A stretch of DNA of 64,000 nucleotides from the NCBI RefSeq assembly GCF_006716445.1, contig NZ_VFPA01000001.1, forward strand, positions 1,798,001 through 1,862,000. The letters are read 5' to 3'. The stretch comes from Pseudonocardia kunmingensis (GTDB taxonomy: Bacteria > Actinomycetota > Actinomycetes > Mycobacteriales > Pseudonocardiaceae). This document shows, piece by piece, positions 8,359 to 16,691 of the stretch (positions are counted from its first letter, which is position 1; each line of letters begins with the position of its first letter). Made by a program: the position numbers and the translations under genes. A model generated the notes under the pieces. It searched no databases and was not told the origin of the DNA. It was given only the letters and a program-made list of their open reading frames with translations.

Positions 8359-9549
8359 TCAGCTCGCCGCGGGCACCCGGATGATCAGCGCGTCGCCCTG
8401 GCCGCCGCCGCCGCACAGCGCAGCCGCGCCCGTGCCGCCGCCGCGGCGCCGCAGCTCCAGGGCGAGGTGCAGGGCGATCCGCGCGCCCGACATGCCGATC
8501 GGGTGACCGAGGGCGATGGCGCCCCCGTTGACGTTGACCTTGTCGGGGTCGATGCCGAGCTTCTTGGTGGACACCAGCCCGACGGCGGCGAACGCCTCGT
8601 TGATCTCGACGAGGTCGAGGTCGCCTGCGCCGATGCCCTCCTTCGCGCACGCCTTCTCGATCGCGTTGGCCGGCTGCTCGTGCAGGCTCGCGTCGGGGCC
8701 CGCGACCACGCCGTGCGCGCCGATCTCGGCGATCCAGTCCAGCCCCAGCTCCTCGGCCTTCGCCCGGCTCATCACGACCACGGCCGCGGCGCCGTCGGAG
8801 ATCTGGGAGGACGAGCCCGCGGTGATCGTGCCGTCGGAGGAGAAGGCGGGGCGCAGCTTCGCGAGGCTCTCACCGGTGGTGTCGCCGCGCACGCCCTCGT
8901 CGGTGTCGACGACGAGCGGGTCGCCCTTGCGCTGGGGCACGCTGACCGGCGCGATCTCCTCGGCGAACGTGCCGTCGGCGGCCGCCTTCGCGGCCAGCTG
9001 GTGCGAGCGCGCGGCGAACGCGTCCTGGTCCTCGCGGGTGACGCCGTAGCGCGCGTTGAACTTCTCCGTGGACGCGCCCATCGGGAGCTGGTCGAACGCG
9101 CAGAACAGGCCGTCGTGGGCCATGTGGTCGAGCATCGTGACGTCGCCGAACTTGAAGCCGGCGCGCGACTTGGGCAGCAGATGCGGCGCCTGCGTCATCG
9201 ACTCCTGGCCACCGGCCACGACGACGTCGAACTCGCCGGCGCGGATCAGCTGGTCGGCCAGCGCGATGGCGTCGAGCCCGGACAGGCAGACCTTGTTGAT
9301 CGTGAGCGCCGGGACCTCCATCGGGATGCCCGCGCCGTACGCCGCCTGCCGGGCCGGGATCTGCCCGGCAGCGGCGGTGAGCACCTGGCCCATGATCACG
9401 TACTCGACCTGGTCGGGCGCCACGCCGGCCCGCTCCAGGGCAGCCTTGATCGCGACGGACCCGAGCTGGGCACCGCTGAAGTCCTTGAGCCCGCCCGACA
9501 TCTTGCCCATCGGGGTGCGGGCCCCGGCGACGATCACGGATCCGGACAC
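8359..9549 (-). CDS. Acetyl-CoA C-acetyltransferase (thiolase)
   Basis: 396 residues. GTG 9549 is set by GGAGGT 6 nt upstream. Catalytic residues of biosynthetic/degradative thiolases are present: Cys88 in NKVCLSG, His349 in [10 protein letters not shown], Cys379 in [11 protein letters not shown], and NEAF at 317-320. It condenses two acetyl-CoA to acetoacetyl-CoA or the reverse. Next to meaB, an epimerase and ccr, it would feed acetoacetyl-CoA into the ethylmalonyl-CoA pathway or polyhydroxybutyrate synthesis. The promoter carries the CTACC...GTA motif also found before ccr and ecm. Syntenic with M. tuberculosis fadA4 next to the epimerase gene. Confidence 0.94.
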   Translation of the reverse strand: MSGSVIVAGARTPMGKMSGGLKDFSGAQLGSVAIKAALERAGVAPDQVEYVIMGQVLTAAAGQIPARQAAYGAGIPMEVPALTINKVCLSGLDAIALADQLIRAGEFDVVVAGGQESMTQAPHLLPKSRAGFKFGDVTMLDHMAHDGLFCAFDQLPMGASTEKFNARYGVTREDQDAFAARSHQLAAKAAADGTFAEEIAPVSVPQRKGDPLVVDTDEGVRGDTTGESLAKLRPAFSSDGTITAGSSSQISDGAAAVVVMSRAKAEELGLDWIAEIGAHGVVAGPDASLHEQPANAIEKACAKEGIGAGDLDLVEINEAFAAVGLVSTKKLGIDPDKVNVNGGAIALGHPIGMSGARIALHLALELRRRGGGTGAAALCGGGGQGDALIIRVPAAS

Positions 9550-9588
9550 GGCTGACCTCCATCGGCTGCGCTGGCGGGCGAGGCCGAC

Positions 9589-9603
9589 GATACCCGCGGG
9601 TAG
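9589..9603 (-). promoter_or_regulatory. Shared motif in the thiolase-meaB promoter
   Basis: Read on the minus strand the site is CTACCCGCGGGTATC, containing the perfect palindrome TACCCGCGGGTA. Its last part merges with a -10-like TATCGT. It ends 39 nt before the thiolase start. It matches the motifs before ccr (10199-10213) and ecm (31359-31373) at CTACC, the central C, GTA and final C. Confidence 0.5.
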
Positions 9604-9633
9604 CCCCGGAAGCGGCCGTGAGCCGCGTCTCCA

Positions 9634-9686
9634 CCGACGAGCGGCACTCCCGTCGGCAAGGAACCGACGAAAGTGCCGTTCGTCGG
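9634..9686. repeat. Palindromic intergenic repeat (GAACGGCACT family), copy A
   Basis: Two 23-nt arms (9634-9656 and 9664-9686) match at 19 of 23 positions around a short loop; the core is GACGAACGGCACTTTCGTC. The loop in the reverse orientation reads GGTTCCTTGCC, as in copies B and C. This copy lies between two divergent promoters, where a terminator would make no sense, so the repeat is more likely a REP/REPIN-like element. Confidence 0.75.
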
Positions 9687-9710
9687 GGGACGGGGGGTTA
9701 TCGTCCGCTC

Positions 9711-10154
9711 ATGGGAGAGCACATCGTCGTCGCTGTCGACCACGTGGGCATCGCCGTGGCGGACCTCGACGCCGCGATCGAGTGGTACGCCTCCACCTTC
9801 GGGCTGGTGATGACGCACACCGAGACGAACGAGGAGCAGGGCGTCCGCGAGGCGATGCTCTCGGCTCCCGGCGACGCGGGCGCGGCCGTCCAGCTGCTCG
9901 CCCCGCTGCGCGACGACTCGGCCATCGCGAAGTTCCTCGACCGCAACGGGCCCGGCGTCCAGCAGCTGGCCTACCGGGTGGCCGACGTGGACGCGAGCTG
10001 CGCGGCGCTGCGCGAGAAGGGCATGCGGCTGCTGTACGACGAGCCGCGCCGCGGCACCGCGGGGTCGCGCATCAACTTCGTGCACCCGAAGGACGCGGGC
10101 GGCGTGCTCGTGGAGCTCGTCGAACCGGCCGCCGCGGGCGGCGCAGAACACTGA
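9711..10154 (+). CDS. mce: Methylmalonyl-CoA/ethylmalonyl-CoA epimerase
   Basis: 147 residues with the two VOC-fold half repeats (VDHVGIAVADLDAAIEWY and VQQLAYRVADVDASC) of the epimerase family. It racemises (2S)/(2R)-methylmalonyl-CoA and ethylmalonyl-CoA, linking Ccr to the mutase. Metal ligands are consistent: His11 in VDHVGI, Gln in VQLLAP, and Glu near the C-terminus in VLVELVEP. The ATG at 9711 follows TATCGT (9699-9704) by exactly 6 nt with no ribosome site, so the mRNA is probably leaderless. It is divergent from thiolase-meaB and upstream of ccr. Confidence 0.93.
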   Translation: MGEHIVVAVDHVGIAVADLDAAIEWYASTFGLVMTHTETNEEQGVREAMLSAPGDAGAAVQLLAPLRDDSAIAKFLDRNGPGVQQLAYRVADVDASCAALREKGMRLLYDEPRRGTAGSRINFVHPKDAGGVLVELVEPAAAGGAEH

Positions 10155-10198
10155 CGTGGGCACCGTCACGGCGCGGACCAGCACCGATGGCAGTTACC

Positions 10199-10213
10199 CT
10201 ACCGACCAGTAAC
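10199..10213 (+). promoter_or_regulatory. Shared motif in the ccr promoter
   Basis: CTACCGACCAGTAAC ends 37 nt before the ccr start. The wider sequence also forms a dyad, GTTAC at 10193-10197 facing GTAAC at 10209-10213. It matches the ecm motif (CTACCTGCCAGTAGC) at 12 of 15 positions, in the same orientation and at the same distance from the gene. The end of the motif overlaps the expected -10 region. Confidence 0.5.
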
Positions 10214-10250
10214 CCACGGTGACCACGACTCGAGCCAACGGAGGCCAGCC

Positions 10251-11582
10251 GTGCAGGAGATCCGCGACGCCATCCTCGCCGAGCAGTTCGACGCCCTCGC
10301 CGGCCTGGAGGTGCCCGACCACTACCGAGGCATGACGGTGCACGCCGACGAGGCGGAGATGTTCGCGGACGTGCCGTCCGCCGAGAAGGACCCGCGCAAG
10401 AGCCTGCACCTGGACGAGGTGCCCACGCCCGAGCTGGGGCCCGGCGAGGCCGTCATCGCCGTCATGGCCTCCGCGATCAACTACAACACGGTGTGGACCT
10501 CGATCTTCGAGCCGCTCCCGACGTTCGGGTTCCTGCGCCGCTACGGGCGGCTCTCGCCGCTGACGAAGCGCCACGACCTGCCCTACCACGTGGTCGGCTC
10601 CGACCTCGCCGGCGTCGTGCTGCGCACCGGCGCAGGCGTCACGCGCTGGAAGCCCGGCGACCGGGTCGTCGCGCACTGCCTGTCGGTCGAGCTGGAGAGC
10701 CCCGACGGGCACGACGACACGATGCTCGACCCTGAGCAGCGCATCTGGGGCTTCGAGACCAACTTCGGCGGCCTCGCCGAGCTGGCGCTGGTGAAGTCGA
10801 ACCAGCTGATGCCCAAGCCGGAGCACCTGACCTGGGAGGAGGCGGCCTGCCCCGGCCTGGTCAACTCCACCGCCTACCGCCAGCTCGTCTCTCGCCACGG
10901 CGCCGCCATGAAGCAGGGCGACACCGTGCTGATCTGGGGCGCGTCGGGCGGACTGGGCTCCTACGCCACGCAGTACGCGCTGAACGGCGGCGCGATCCCG
11001 GTGTGCGTCGTCTCGTCGCCGCAGAAGGCCGAGATCTGCCGGCGGATGGGTGCCGAGCTGGTCATCGACCGCAGCGCCGAGGGTTTCCGGTTCTGGAAGG
11101 ACGAGCAGACCCAGGACCAGCAGGAGTGGAAGCGCTTCGGCGCCCGCATCCGCGAGCTCACCGGTGGCGACGACCCGGACATCGTGTTCGAGCACCCGGG
11201 CCGGGAGACCTTCGGGGCGAGCGTCTACGTCGCGCGCAAGGGCGGCACGATCGTCACCTGCGCGTCCACGTCGGGCTACGAGCACAGCTACGACAACCGG
11301 TACCTCTGGATGAGCCTCAAGCGGATCATCGGCTCGCACTTCGCCAACTACCGCGAGTCCTTCGAGGCCAACCGGCTGATCGACAAGGGCCTCATCCACC
11401 CGACCCTGTCGCGGGTCTACCCCCTCGAGGAGACCGGGCAGGCCGCGCTCGACGTGCACACGAACAGCCACCAGGGCAAGGTCGGTGTGCTCGCGCTCGC
11501 CCCGGAGGAGGGGCTGGGCGTCACCGATCAGGAGAAGCGGGCCCGCCACGTCGACGCGATCAACCGGTTCCGCGGGGTCTGA
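10251..11582 (+). CDS. ccr: Crotonyl-CoA carboxylase/reductase
   Basis: 443 residues; GTG 10251 is preceded by GGAGG. This zinc-independent MDR enzyme uses NADPH and CO2 to turn crotonyl-CoA into ethylmalonyl-CoA, the defining step of the ethylmalonyl-CoA pathway and a source of polyketide extender units. The CO2-pocket residues known from Kitasatospora setae Ccr (Asn81, Phe170, Glu171, His365) are all present with a shift of two: Asn79 (NYNTVW), Phe168-Glu169 (WGFETN) and His363 (GSHFANY). The NADPH site is ASGGLGSYA. So a true carboxylating reductase is predicted rather than a plain reductase. The upstream motif suggests co-regulation with ecm and thiolase. Confidence 0.97.
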   Translation: MQEIRDAILAEQFDALAGLEVPDHYRGMTVHADEAEMFADVPSAEKDPRKSLHLDEVPTPELGPGEAVIAVMASAINYNTVWTSIFEPLPTFGFLRRYGRLSPLTKRHDLPYHVVGSDLAGVVLRTGAGVTRWKPGDRVVAHCLSVELESPDGHDDTMLDPEQRIWGFETNFGGLAELALVKSNQLMPKPEHLTWEEAACPGLVNSTAYRQLVSRHGAAMKQGDTVLIWGASGGLGSYATQYALNGGAIPVCVVSSPQKAEICRRMGAELVIDRSAEGFRFWKDEQTQDQQEWKRFGARIRELTGGDDPDIVFEHPGRETFGASVYVARKGGTIVTCASTSGYEHSYDNRYLWMSLKRIIGSHFANYRESFEANRLIDKGLIHPTLSRVYPLEETGQAALDVHTNSHQGKVGVLALAPEEGLGVTDQEKRARHVDAINRFRGV

Positions 11583-11601
11583 CGCTCCGCGTGCACCCAC
11601 A

Positions 11602-11621
11602 GGGGTGAGGCTCTTCACCCC
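11602..11621 (+). terminator. Terminator hairpin after ccr
   Basis: GGGGTGA (11602-11608) pairs perfectly with TCACCCC (11615-11621) across a 6-nt loop, 20 nt beyond the ccr stop and before the next gene's promoter. Confidence 0.55.
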
Positions 11622-11670
11622 CGAACGTGGACCGGGCTGCCGTCCTCGGGACGCCCGGTACGGTGATTCC

Positions 11671-12852
11671 ATGGCCGGACAGCACGCACCACCTCCGTCC
11701 GATGCCGGCTTCGAGGTCGTCCGCAAGGGCTACGACCAAGGGCAGGTCGATGCGCACATGCGGCGGCTGGATGCGGAGGTGAGCATCCTCGTCACGGATC
11801 GGGACGCGGCGCTCGCGCAGTCCGCGCAGCTGGCGAGGGAGCTGGACGAGGCACGCGTGCACGCGGAGCGCCTGCGCGCCCAGGTCCGCTCGCTGGCCAG
11901 CCCGCAGCAGAGCCCGCAGAACACCAGCGAGCGGATCCGCTCGATGCTCCGGCTGGCCGAGGACGAGGTCGCCGACATGCTCGGCCGTGCCGAGACGGAG
12001 GCGAACCGGCGCACCAAGGAGGCCGACGCGCAGGCCGAGCAGACGCTCGCCGCCGCCCGCGCCGACGCCGAGTCCCTCCGCGAGGAGGCCCGCACCGACG
12101 CCGAGAAGATGCGCCAGGAGACGGCGGAGGAGCGCGAGGAGTTCGTCCGCGAGCGCGAGGAGGCCCTGGAGCGCCTGGCCGCCGAACGGACCGCCACCGA
12201 GGCCGACCTCAGGGCCAGGGCCGAGGCCGCCGAGGCCGAGCGCGCCCGGGCGTGGGCGGAGTCGGAGGAGCGCCGCGCGCTGGTGGAGGAGGACTTCAGC
12301 ATCGCCATGGACCAGCGCCGGGCCGAAGCGCTCGCCGCCCTCGGCGCCGAGCGCGCCGCGGCCACCCGCGAGGCGGAGGAGCTGCGCGAGTCCGCCCGGT
12401 CCGACGCGCGGGCGACCATCGCGCGGGCCGAGGCCACGGCCCGCGAGATGATCGCCGACGCCGAACGCCGGGTGGCCGAGCTGGTCACCGCCCGCGCACG
12501 CATCGCCGAGCAGCTCGGTGTGACCCGTTCGATGCTGGACGACACGCTCGGCTCGCTGGCCCTCCCCCCGGAGCAGCTCCTCGCGCCCGCGCCGCCCGCG
12601 CACGATCCGGCGCCCTCGCGGAACGGCTCGAGCGCCGACGCCGCGCAGGAGGACGTCTCGACCGACGAGCCGGGGGCCGAGCGCGACCGGACCACCGGCC
12701 GTCCCGAGGACAACGGCTCCGGCCCCGAGCACGAGGGCACACCGCCCTCCGACGACGAGCCCGAGGACGCCGCGCAGTCCGGCCAGCCGCAGGCCCCCCG
12801 CCCCCACCGCCGCCAGCGGCGCCGGTCCAAGGCCGGATCGACCCGCCGCTGA
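11671..12852 (+). CDS. DivIVA-domain coiled-coil protein
   Basis: 393 residues. The N-terminal segment FEVVRKGYDQGQVDAHMRRL (about 13-32) is the DivIVA-type motif that binds curved membranes or polar scaffolds. A long, very charged coiled coil follows (about 33-300, rich in EAEA/REEA heptads). The tail, about 320-393, is Pro/Glu/Asp-rich and ends in a basic cluster. Related actinobacterial proteins (Wag31/DivIVA, Scy, FilP) organise polar growth. It is not the main cell-division DivIVA, whose locus lies near ftsZ. The ATG at 11671 follows TACGGT (11659-11664) by 6 nt, so a leaderless transcript is likely. A terminator follows the stop. Confidence 0.8.
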   Translation: MAGQHAPPPSDAGFEVVRKGYDQGQVDAHMRRLDAEVSILVTDRDAALAQSAQLARELDEARVHAERLRAQVRSLASPQQSPQNTSERIRSMLRLAEDEVADMLGRAETEANRRTKEADAQAEQTLAAARADAESLREEARTDAEKMRQETAEEREEFVREREEALERLAAERTATEADLRARAEAAEAERARAWAESEERRALVEEDFSIAMDQRRAEALAALGAERAAATREAEELRESARSDARATIARAEATAREMIADAERRVAELVTARARIAEQLGVTRSMLDDTLGSLALPPEQLLAPAPPAHDPAPSRNGSSADAAQEDVSTDEPGAERDRTTGRPEDNGSGPEHEGTPPSDDEPEDAAQSGQPQAPRPHRRQRRRSKAGSTRR

Positions 12853-12858
12853 CCGCCC

Positions 12859-12886
12859 GGCCGTGGCGTCGGGAAGGCCCACGGCC
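12859..12886. terminator. Terminator hairpin between convergent genes
   Basis: GGCCGTGG (12859-12866) and CCACGGCC (12879-12886) pair perfectly over 8 bp with a 12-nt loop. It lies between the DivIVA-like gene (+) and the zinc-ribbon gene (-). Confidence 0.6.
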
Positions 12887-12934
12887 ACGACCGGTGGCGT
12901 GAGCGGCGGTCACCGCTCCCGGCCGTCCCCGCGA

Positions 12935-13225
12935 TCAGCGCCGGCGCCCACCCGGACGCCGGCGTCCGCGTGCCGCCCAGCAGGCCGTGTGCCAGTGCCG
13001 CCGGTCGGCGACCGTGCCCACCTCGTCCGCGGGCCAGGCCACGACGTGACCGGTGCCCGGGCGGATCAGCTGCTCGCAGCCGGGGCAGCGGTAGTCCTTC
13101 GCGGCCGAGGAGCCGGTGACGCTGCGCACCACCCAGTCGCCGTCGGACCCGGACTCGCGGCGGGTGACGGCGGCCGAGCGCAACGGCACGTGCTCGGGAC
13201 GGCGGGGTCGGTTCGAACGGGGCAC
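12935..13225 (-). CDS. Conserved actinobacterial zinc-ribbon-like small protein
   Basis: 96 residues from GTG 13225. It contains CPGC (Cys47, Cys50) and HWHTACW (His77, His79, Cys82), which could hold one zinc, and the conserved stretches GDWVVRSVTGSSA and TGHVVAWPADE. Basic tails flank the core. The family is widespread in actinobacteria and often annotated ATP/GTP-binding, for which I see no motif. It starts 10 nt after the 3-hydroxybutyryl-CoA dehydrogenase stop, so the two are probably one transcript. Function unknown. Confidence 0.75.
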   Translation of the reverse strand: MPRSNRPRRPEHVPLRSAAVTRRESGSDGDWVVRSVTGSSAAKDYRCPGCEQLIRPGTGHVVAWPADEVGTVADRRHWHTACWAARGRRRPGGRRR

Positions 13226-13235
13226 TTCGTGCCGG

Positions 13236-15017
13236 CTAGCGCGCCGCGTAGTCCCGGAAGCCGTGCCCGGTCTTGCGGCCCAGCCTGCCCGCCGTGACCA
13301 AGTGCTCCAGCAGCGGCGCCGGGGCGAACCCGGAGAGCCGGAACTCCTGGTAGAGCGAGCGTTCGATGGCCAGCGACACGTCCAGGCCCACGACGTCGAG
13401 CAGCTCGAACGGCCCCATCGGCAGCGCGCAGCCGGTCTTCATGGCGGCGTCGATGTCGTCGGCGGTGGCGTAGTGGGCCTCGAGCATCTTGACCGCGTCG
13501 TTGAGGTAGGGGAACAGCAGCGCGTTGACGATGAACCCCGCGCGGTCGCCGCACGACACCGGTACCTTGCCCAGCCGCTCGCACAGGGCGAGCGCGGTGG
13601 CCGCGACGTCCGGTGCCGTGGTGATCGTCGAGACGACCTCGACCAGCTTCATGACGGGCGCGGGGTTGAAGAAGTGCAGGCCCACGACGTCCTGCGGGCG
13701 CGCGGTGGCCGACGCGCACTCGACCACCGGCAGCGACGAGGTGGTGGTGGCCAGGATCGCTCCGGGCTTGCAGATCTCGTCGAGCGCGGCGAACACGGCC
13801 CGCTTGACGTCCAGCTCCTCGGCGACCGCCTCGACGACCAGGTCCGCGTCGGCCATGTCCTCCAGCCGGGTGGTGCCGGTGATCCGGGCGATCGTGGCGT
13901 CCCGGGCGGCCTCGTCGAGCTTGCCGCGCACCACGGCCTTGTCCAGCGAGCGGCGGATGCCGGCGATCGCGCCGTCGACCTTGGAGTCGCTGCGCCCGCG
14001 CACGACCACGTCCAGCCCGGCCTTCGCGAGCACCTCGACGATCCCCGAGGCCATGGTGCCGGTGCCGACCACGCCGACGCGCTGCACGTCGCGCACGGAG
14101 ACGTCCTCCGGCACCGTGCCCGAGGGCGTGTTCGCGTCCGGCACGACCTCGGAGCTGTGCGGCTTGGCGTAGGTGTAGAAGCCGCGCCCGGACTTCCGGC
14201 CGAGCAGCCCCGCGGTCATCATCTGCTTCAGCACCGGGGCGGGCGCGTTCATCATGTTGCGCGACTCGCGGTACATCGTCTCGAGGATCTCGTAGGCGGT
14301 GTCGAGCCCGATGAGGTCCAGCAGCGCCAGCGGGCCCATCGGGTAGCCGCAGCCGTGGCGCATGGCGGCGTCGAGGTCCTCACGGGTGGCGTAGCGCTGC
14401 TCGTACATGCGCGCGGCGTGGTTGAGGTAGCCGAACAGCAGGGCGTTGGCGATGAAGCCGGCGCGGTCGCCGATCACCACGGGGACCTTGTCGAGCGTGG
14501 CGGCGAACGCCTGCACGTCGTCGATCACGTCCGGCTCGGTGACGACGGTGCGGACGAGCTCCACGAGCTTCTGCACGGGCGCCGGGTTGAAGAAGTGCAT
14601 CCCGACGACCTTGCCGGGACGGCCGGTGCGGACCGCCAGCTCGGTGATCGACAGCGACGAGGTGTTGGACGCGAGGATGACGTCCGGGCGGCACACGCGG
14701 TCGAGCTCGGCGAAGACACCCGCCTTGAGGTCGCGGTGCTCCGGCACGGCCTCGACGACGAGGTCGGCGTCGGCCATGTCGGACAGCGACGTGGTGGTGG
14801 TGATGCGGCCCAGCAGCTCGTCGGCGCCGGCCTGGGTGAGCTTGCCGCGACCCACCGCCCGCGCCGTGGAGGTCTCCAGGTGGGCCCGGCCGCGCTCGAC
14901 GGCCTCGGCGTCCACCTCGGCGGCGATCACCTGCAGGCCGTTGCGGGCGAACACCTCGACGATGCCCGCCCCCATCGTGCCCAGGCCGACCACACCGACC
15001 GTACGGAACTCGCGCAC
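13236..15017 (-). CDS. Tandem 3-hydroxybutyryl-CoA dehydrogenase (two fused copies)
   Basis: 593 residues, twice the usual ~285. GTG 15017 is set by GGGAGG six bases upstream; the open frame upstream of it is only the antisense of the next gene. Both halves keep a complete enzyme: NAD site GLGTMGAG and catalytic HFFNPAPVQKL in half one, GTGTMASG and HFFNPAPVMKL in half two, and a C-terminal domain in each (GRKSGRGFYTYA, GRKTGHGFRDYA). The enzyme interconverts acetoacetyl-CoA and (S)-3-hydroxybutyryl-CoA, placing it between thiolase and Ccr. Gene duplication and fusion is clear from sequence. Whether the halves differ in specificity cannot be told. Confidence 0.92.
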   Translation of the reverse strand: MREFRTVGVVGLGTMGAGIVEVFARNGLQVIAAEVDAEAVERGRAHLETSTARAVGRGKLTQAGADELLGRITTTTSLSDMADADLVVEAVPEHRDLKAGVFAELDRVCRPDVILASNTSSLSITELAVRTGRPGKVVGMHFFNPAPVQKLVELVRTVVTEPDVIDDVQAFAATLDKVPVVIGDRAGFIANALLFGYLNHAARMYEQRYATREDLDAAMRHGCGYPMGPLALLDLIGLDTAYEILETMYRESRNMMNAPAPVLKQMMTAGLLGRKSGRGFYTYAKPHSSEVVPDANTPSGTVPEDVSVRDVQRVGVVGTGTMASGIVEVLAKAGLDVVVRGRSDSKVDGAIAGIRRSLDKAVVRGKLDEAARDATIARITGTTRLEDMADADLVVEAVAEELDVKRAVFAALDEICKPGAILATTTSSLPVVECASATARPQDVVGLHFFNPAPVMKLVEVVSTITTAPDVAATALALCERLGKVPVSCGDRAGFIVNALLFPYLNDAVKMLEAHYATADDIDAAMKTGCALPMGPFELLDVVGLDVSLAIERSLYQEFRLSGFAPAPLLEHLVTAGRLGRKTGHGFRDYAAR

Positions 15018-15091
15018 TGCCAACCTCCCGCTTCCCCGAGGGACGGACCGCCCGATCCTCCCATCCGCACCCCGTCCCCGGGGTGTGAGCA

Positions 15092-16582
15092 CTACCTCCC
15101 GTGGCGCACGCGCACGACGCCGAGCAGCGCCTTCATCGTGCGCGAGGTGCGGGAGAAGCTGGTGACCGGCACGGGTAGGCGGAAGCGCTGGCGGGCCACG
15201 GCCTGGGGTCGGGCGAACTCGCGCAGCCCGTCCTCGCCGTGGATGCGGCCGAAGCCCGAATCGCCGACTCCTCCGAAGGGGAGGCCCGGGATGCCGGCGA
15301 AGGAGATCACGCCGTTGACCGAGACCATCCCGCAGCGCAGCCGCCCGGCGATCTCCTCGCCGCGGGCGCGGGAGAAGACCGAGGCGCCGAGGCCGTAGCG
15401 GCCGGCGTTGGCCCGGCGCACGGCCTCGTCCAGGTCGGGGACCCGGTTGACGACGAGCAGGGGGCCGAAGGTCTCCTCGGTGACGGCGGCGCTGTCCTCG
15501 GGGACGTCGACGATCACGACCGGTTCGACGAACGGCGGCTGCACCGACTCGGCGCCGCCGACGACCGCGCGCCCTCCCCTGGCCAGCGCGTCCTCGACGT
15601 GGCGGCGCACCACCTCGGCCTGCGCGGGCATCGTCATCGGCCCGTACTCGCCGCCCGTCCCCGCCCGCAACCCGCGCGCCAGCGCCACGACCTTCGCCGT
15701 GAACTCCTCGGCCACCGCCTCGAGCACGTACACGCGCTCCACGCCCGCGCACGTCTGCCCCGCGTTGGACATGCCGCCCCACACCGCCGCGTCCGCCGCG
15801 GCGTCGAGGTCGGCGTCGACGTCGACGATCAGCGGGTCCTTCCCGCCGCACTCGACCAGCACCGGGGTCAACGTCTCGGCGCAGGTGGCCATCACGCGCT
15901 TGCCGGTGGCCGTCGAGCCGGTGAAGGCGATCTTCCCGACGCCCGGGGCGCGGCACAGCGCCGCGCCGGTCTCCCCGAACCCGGTGACGACCTGCAGCAC
16001 CGGACGGCCGTCGACGATCTCGGCGAAGGTGTCCGCGAGCGCGACGCCGACGCCGGGCGTCAGCTCGCTCGGCTTGAGGACGACGGCGTTGCCGGCCGCG
16101 AGCGCGTAGGCGATCGAGCCCATCGGCGTGAACACCGGGTAGTTCCACGGGCCGATCACGCCGATGACGCCGAACGGCCGGTAGGTGAGGCTCGCCGCCT
16201 GGTTGCCCATCAGCAGCCCGGGCGCGACCTTGCGCGTGCCGAGGACCTTCTCGGCGTGCTTCGCGGCCCAGTCGAGGTGGTCGATCGCGAGCACCAGCTC
16301 GAGGCGGGCGTCGTCGAGCGGCTTGCCGGTCTCCTCGGCGATGACGTGCACGAGGTCGTCCGTCTTGTGGACGAGCGCCACCCGCCAGGCCGCGAGGCGG
16401 CGCCTGCGCTCGGCGTGGCCGAGCCCGTCCCACCACTGCGCGGCCCCCACCGCGCGCGCCACCGCGGCCTCCACCGCGACCGCGTCGTGCACGGGATGCG
16501 TGCCGACCACGTCGCCCGTGCGCGGGTCGAGGGACTCGAAGGTCGCCGTCGCGGGGACGGGCGGCACATCGGTGGCGGTCAT
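15092..16582 (-). CDS. Aldehyde dehydrogenase (succinate-semialdehyde type)
   Basis: 496 residues. Catalytic Cys278 (NAGQTCAG) and Glu244 (LVECGGKDP), Asn147 (GPWNYP) and the NAD loop FTGSTATGK are intact. It oxidises an aldehyde to the acid with NAD(P)+ in the cytoplasm. The short substrate-site loops resemble succinate-semialdehyde dehydrogenases of actinomycetes, but the substrate cannot be fixed from sequence. ATG 16582 follows TACTCT by exactly 6 nt on the minus strand, so the transcript is probably leaderless. The dehydrogenase gene follows 74 nt downstream. Confidence 0.88.
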   Translation of the reverse strand: MTATDVPPVPATATFESLDPRTGDVVGTHPVHDAVAVEAAVARAVGAAQWWDGLGHAERRRRLAAWRVALVHKTDDLVHVIAEETGKPLDDARLELVLAIDHLDWAAKHAEKVLGTRKVAPGLLMGNQAASLTYRPFGVIGVIGPWNYPVFTPMGSIAYALAAGNAVVLKPSELTPGVGVALADTFAEIVDGRPVLQVVTGFGETGAALCRAPGVGKIAFTGSTATGKRVMATCAETLTPVLVECGGKDPLIVDVDADLDAAADAAVWGGMSNAGQTCAGVERVYVLEAVAEEFTAKVVALARGLRAGTGGEYGPMTMPAQAEVVRRHVEDALARGGRAVVGGAESVQPPFVEPVVIVDVPEDSAAVTEETFGPLLVVNRVPDLDEAVRRANAGRYGLGASVFSRARGEEIAGRLRCGMVSVNGVISFAGIPGLPFGGVGDSGFGRIHGEDGLREFARPQAVARQRFRLPVPVTSFSRTSRTMKALLGVVRVRHGR

Positions 16583-16640
16583 TACTCCAGAGTAGGCCGC
16601 CGCCCACGGCCCGCACAGGCCGACGGCGGCCCGCCCGGGC

Positions 16641-16691
16641 CTACCCGTACGGCACGAAGTGGACCGCTGCCGACCCACCGAGCACGATCAC
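16641..16691 (-). pseudogene. Remnant of a VapC-like PIN toxin start
   Basis: A 16-codon frame (VIVLGGSAAVHFVPYG then stop) begins at a GTG overlapping the stop of the RHH-like gene by 4 nt. PIN-domain VapC toxins typically begin MIVxDASAxVxFL and overlap the antitoxin in exactly this way. Here the first catalytic Asp is replaced by Gly and the frame stops at 16641-16643. The rest of a PIN domain is not recognisable before the aldehyde dehydrogenase start. It could be a coincidence, as it is very short. Confidence 0.4.

Noticed and set aside
8516-10222. Plus-strand ORFs across thiolase
   Set aside because: Antisense shadows of the thiolase gene.
12863-13297. 144-codon plus-strand ORF over the zinc-ribbon gene
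   Set aside because: Antisense Pro/Arg-rich frame; the minus strand carries the conserved CPGC...HWHTACW protein.
13116-15398. 760-codon plus-strand ORF
   Set aside because: It is antisense to the tandem dehydrogenase and aldehyde dehydrogenase genes and has no protein-family features; long antisense frames are common at this GC content.
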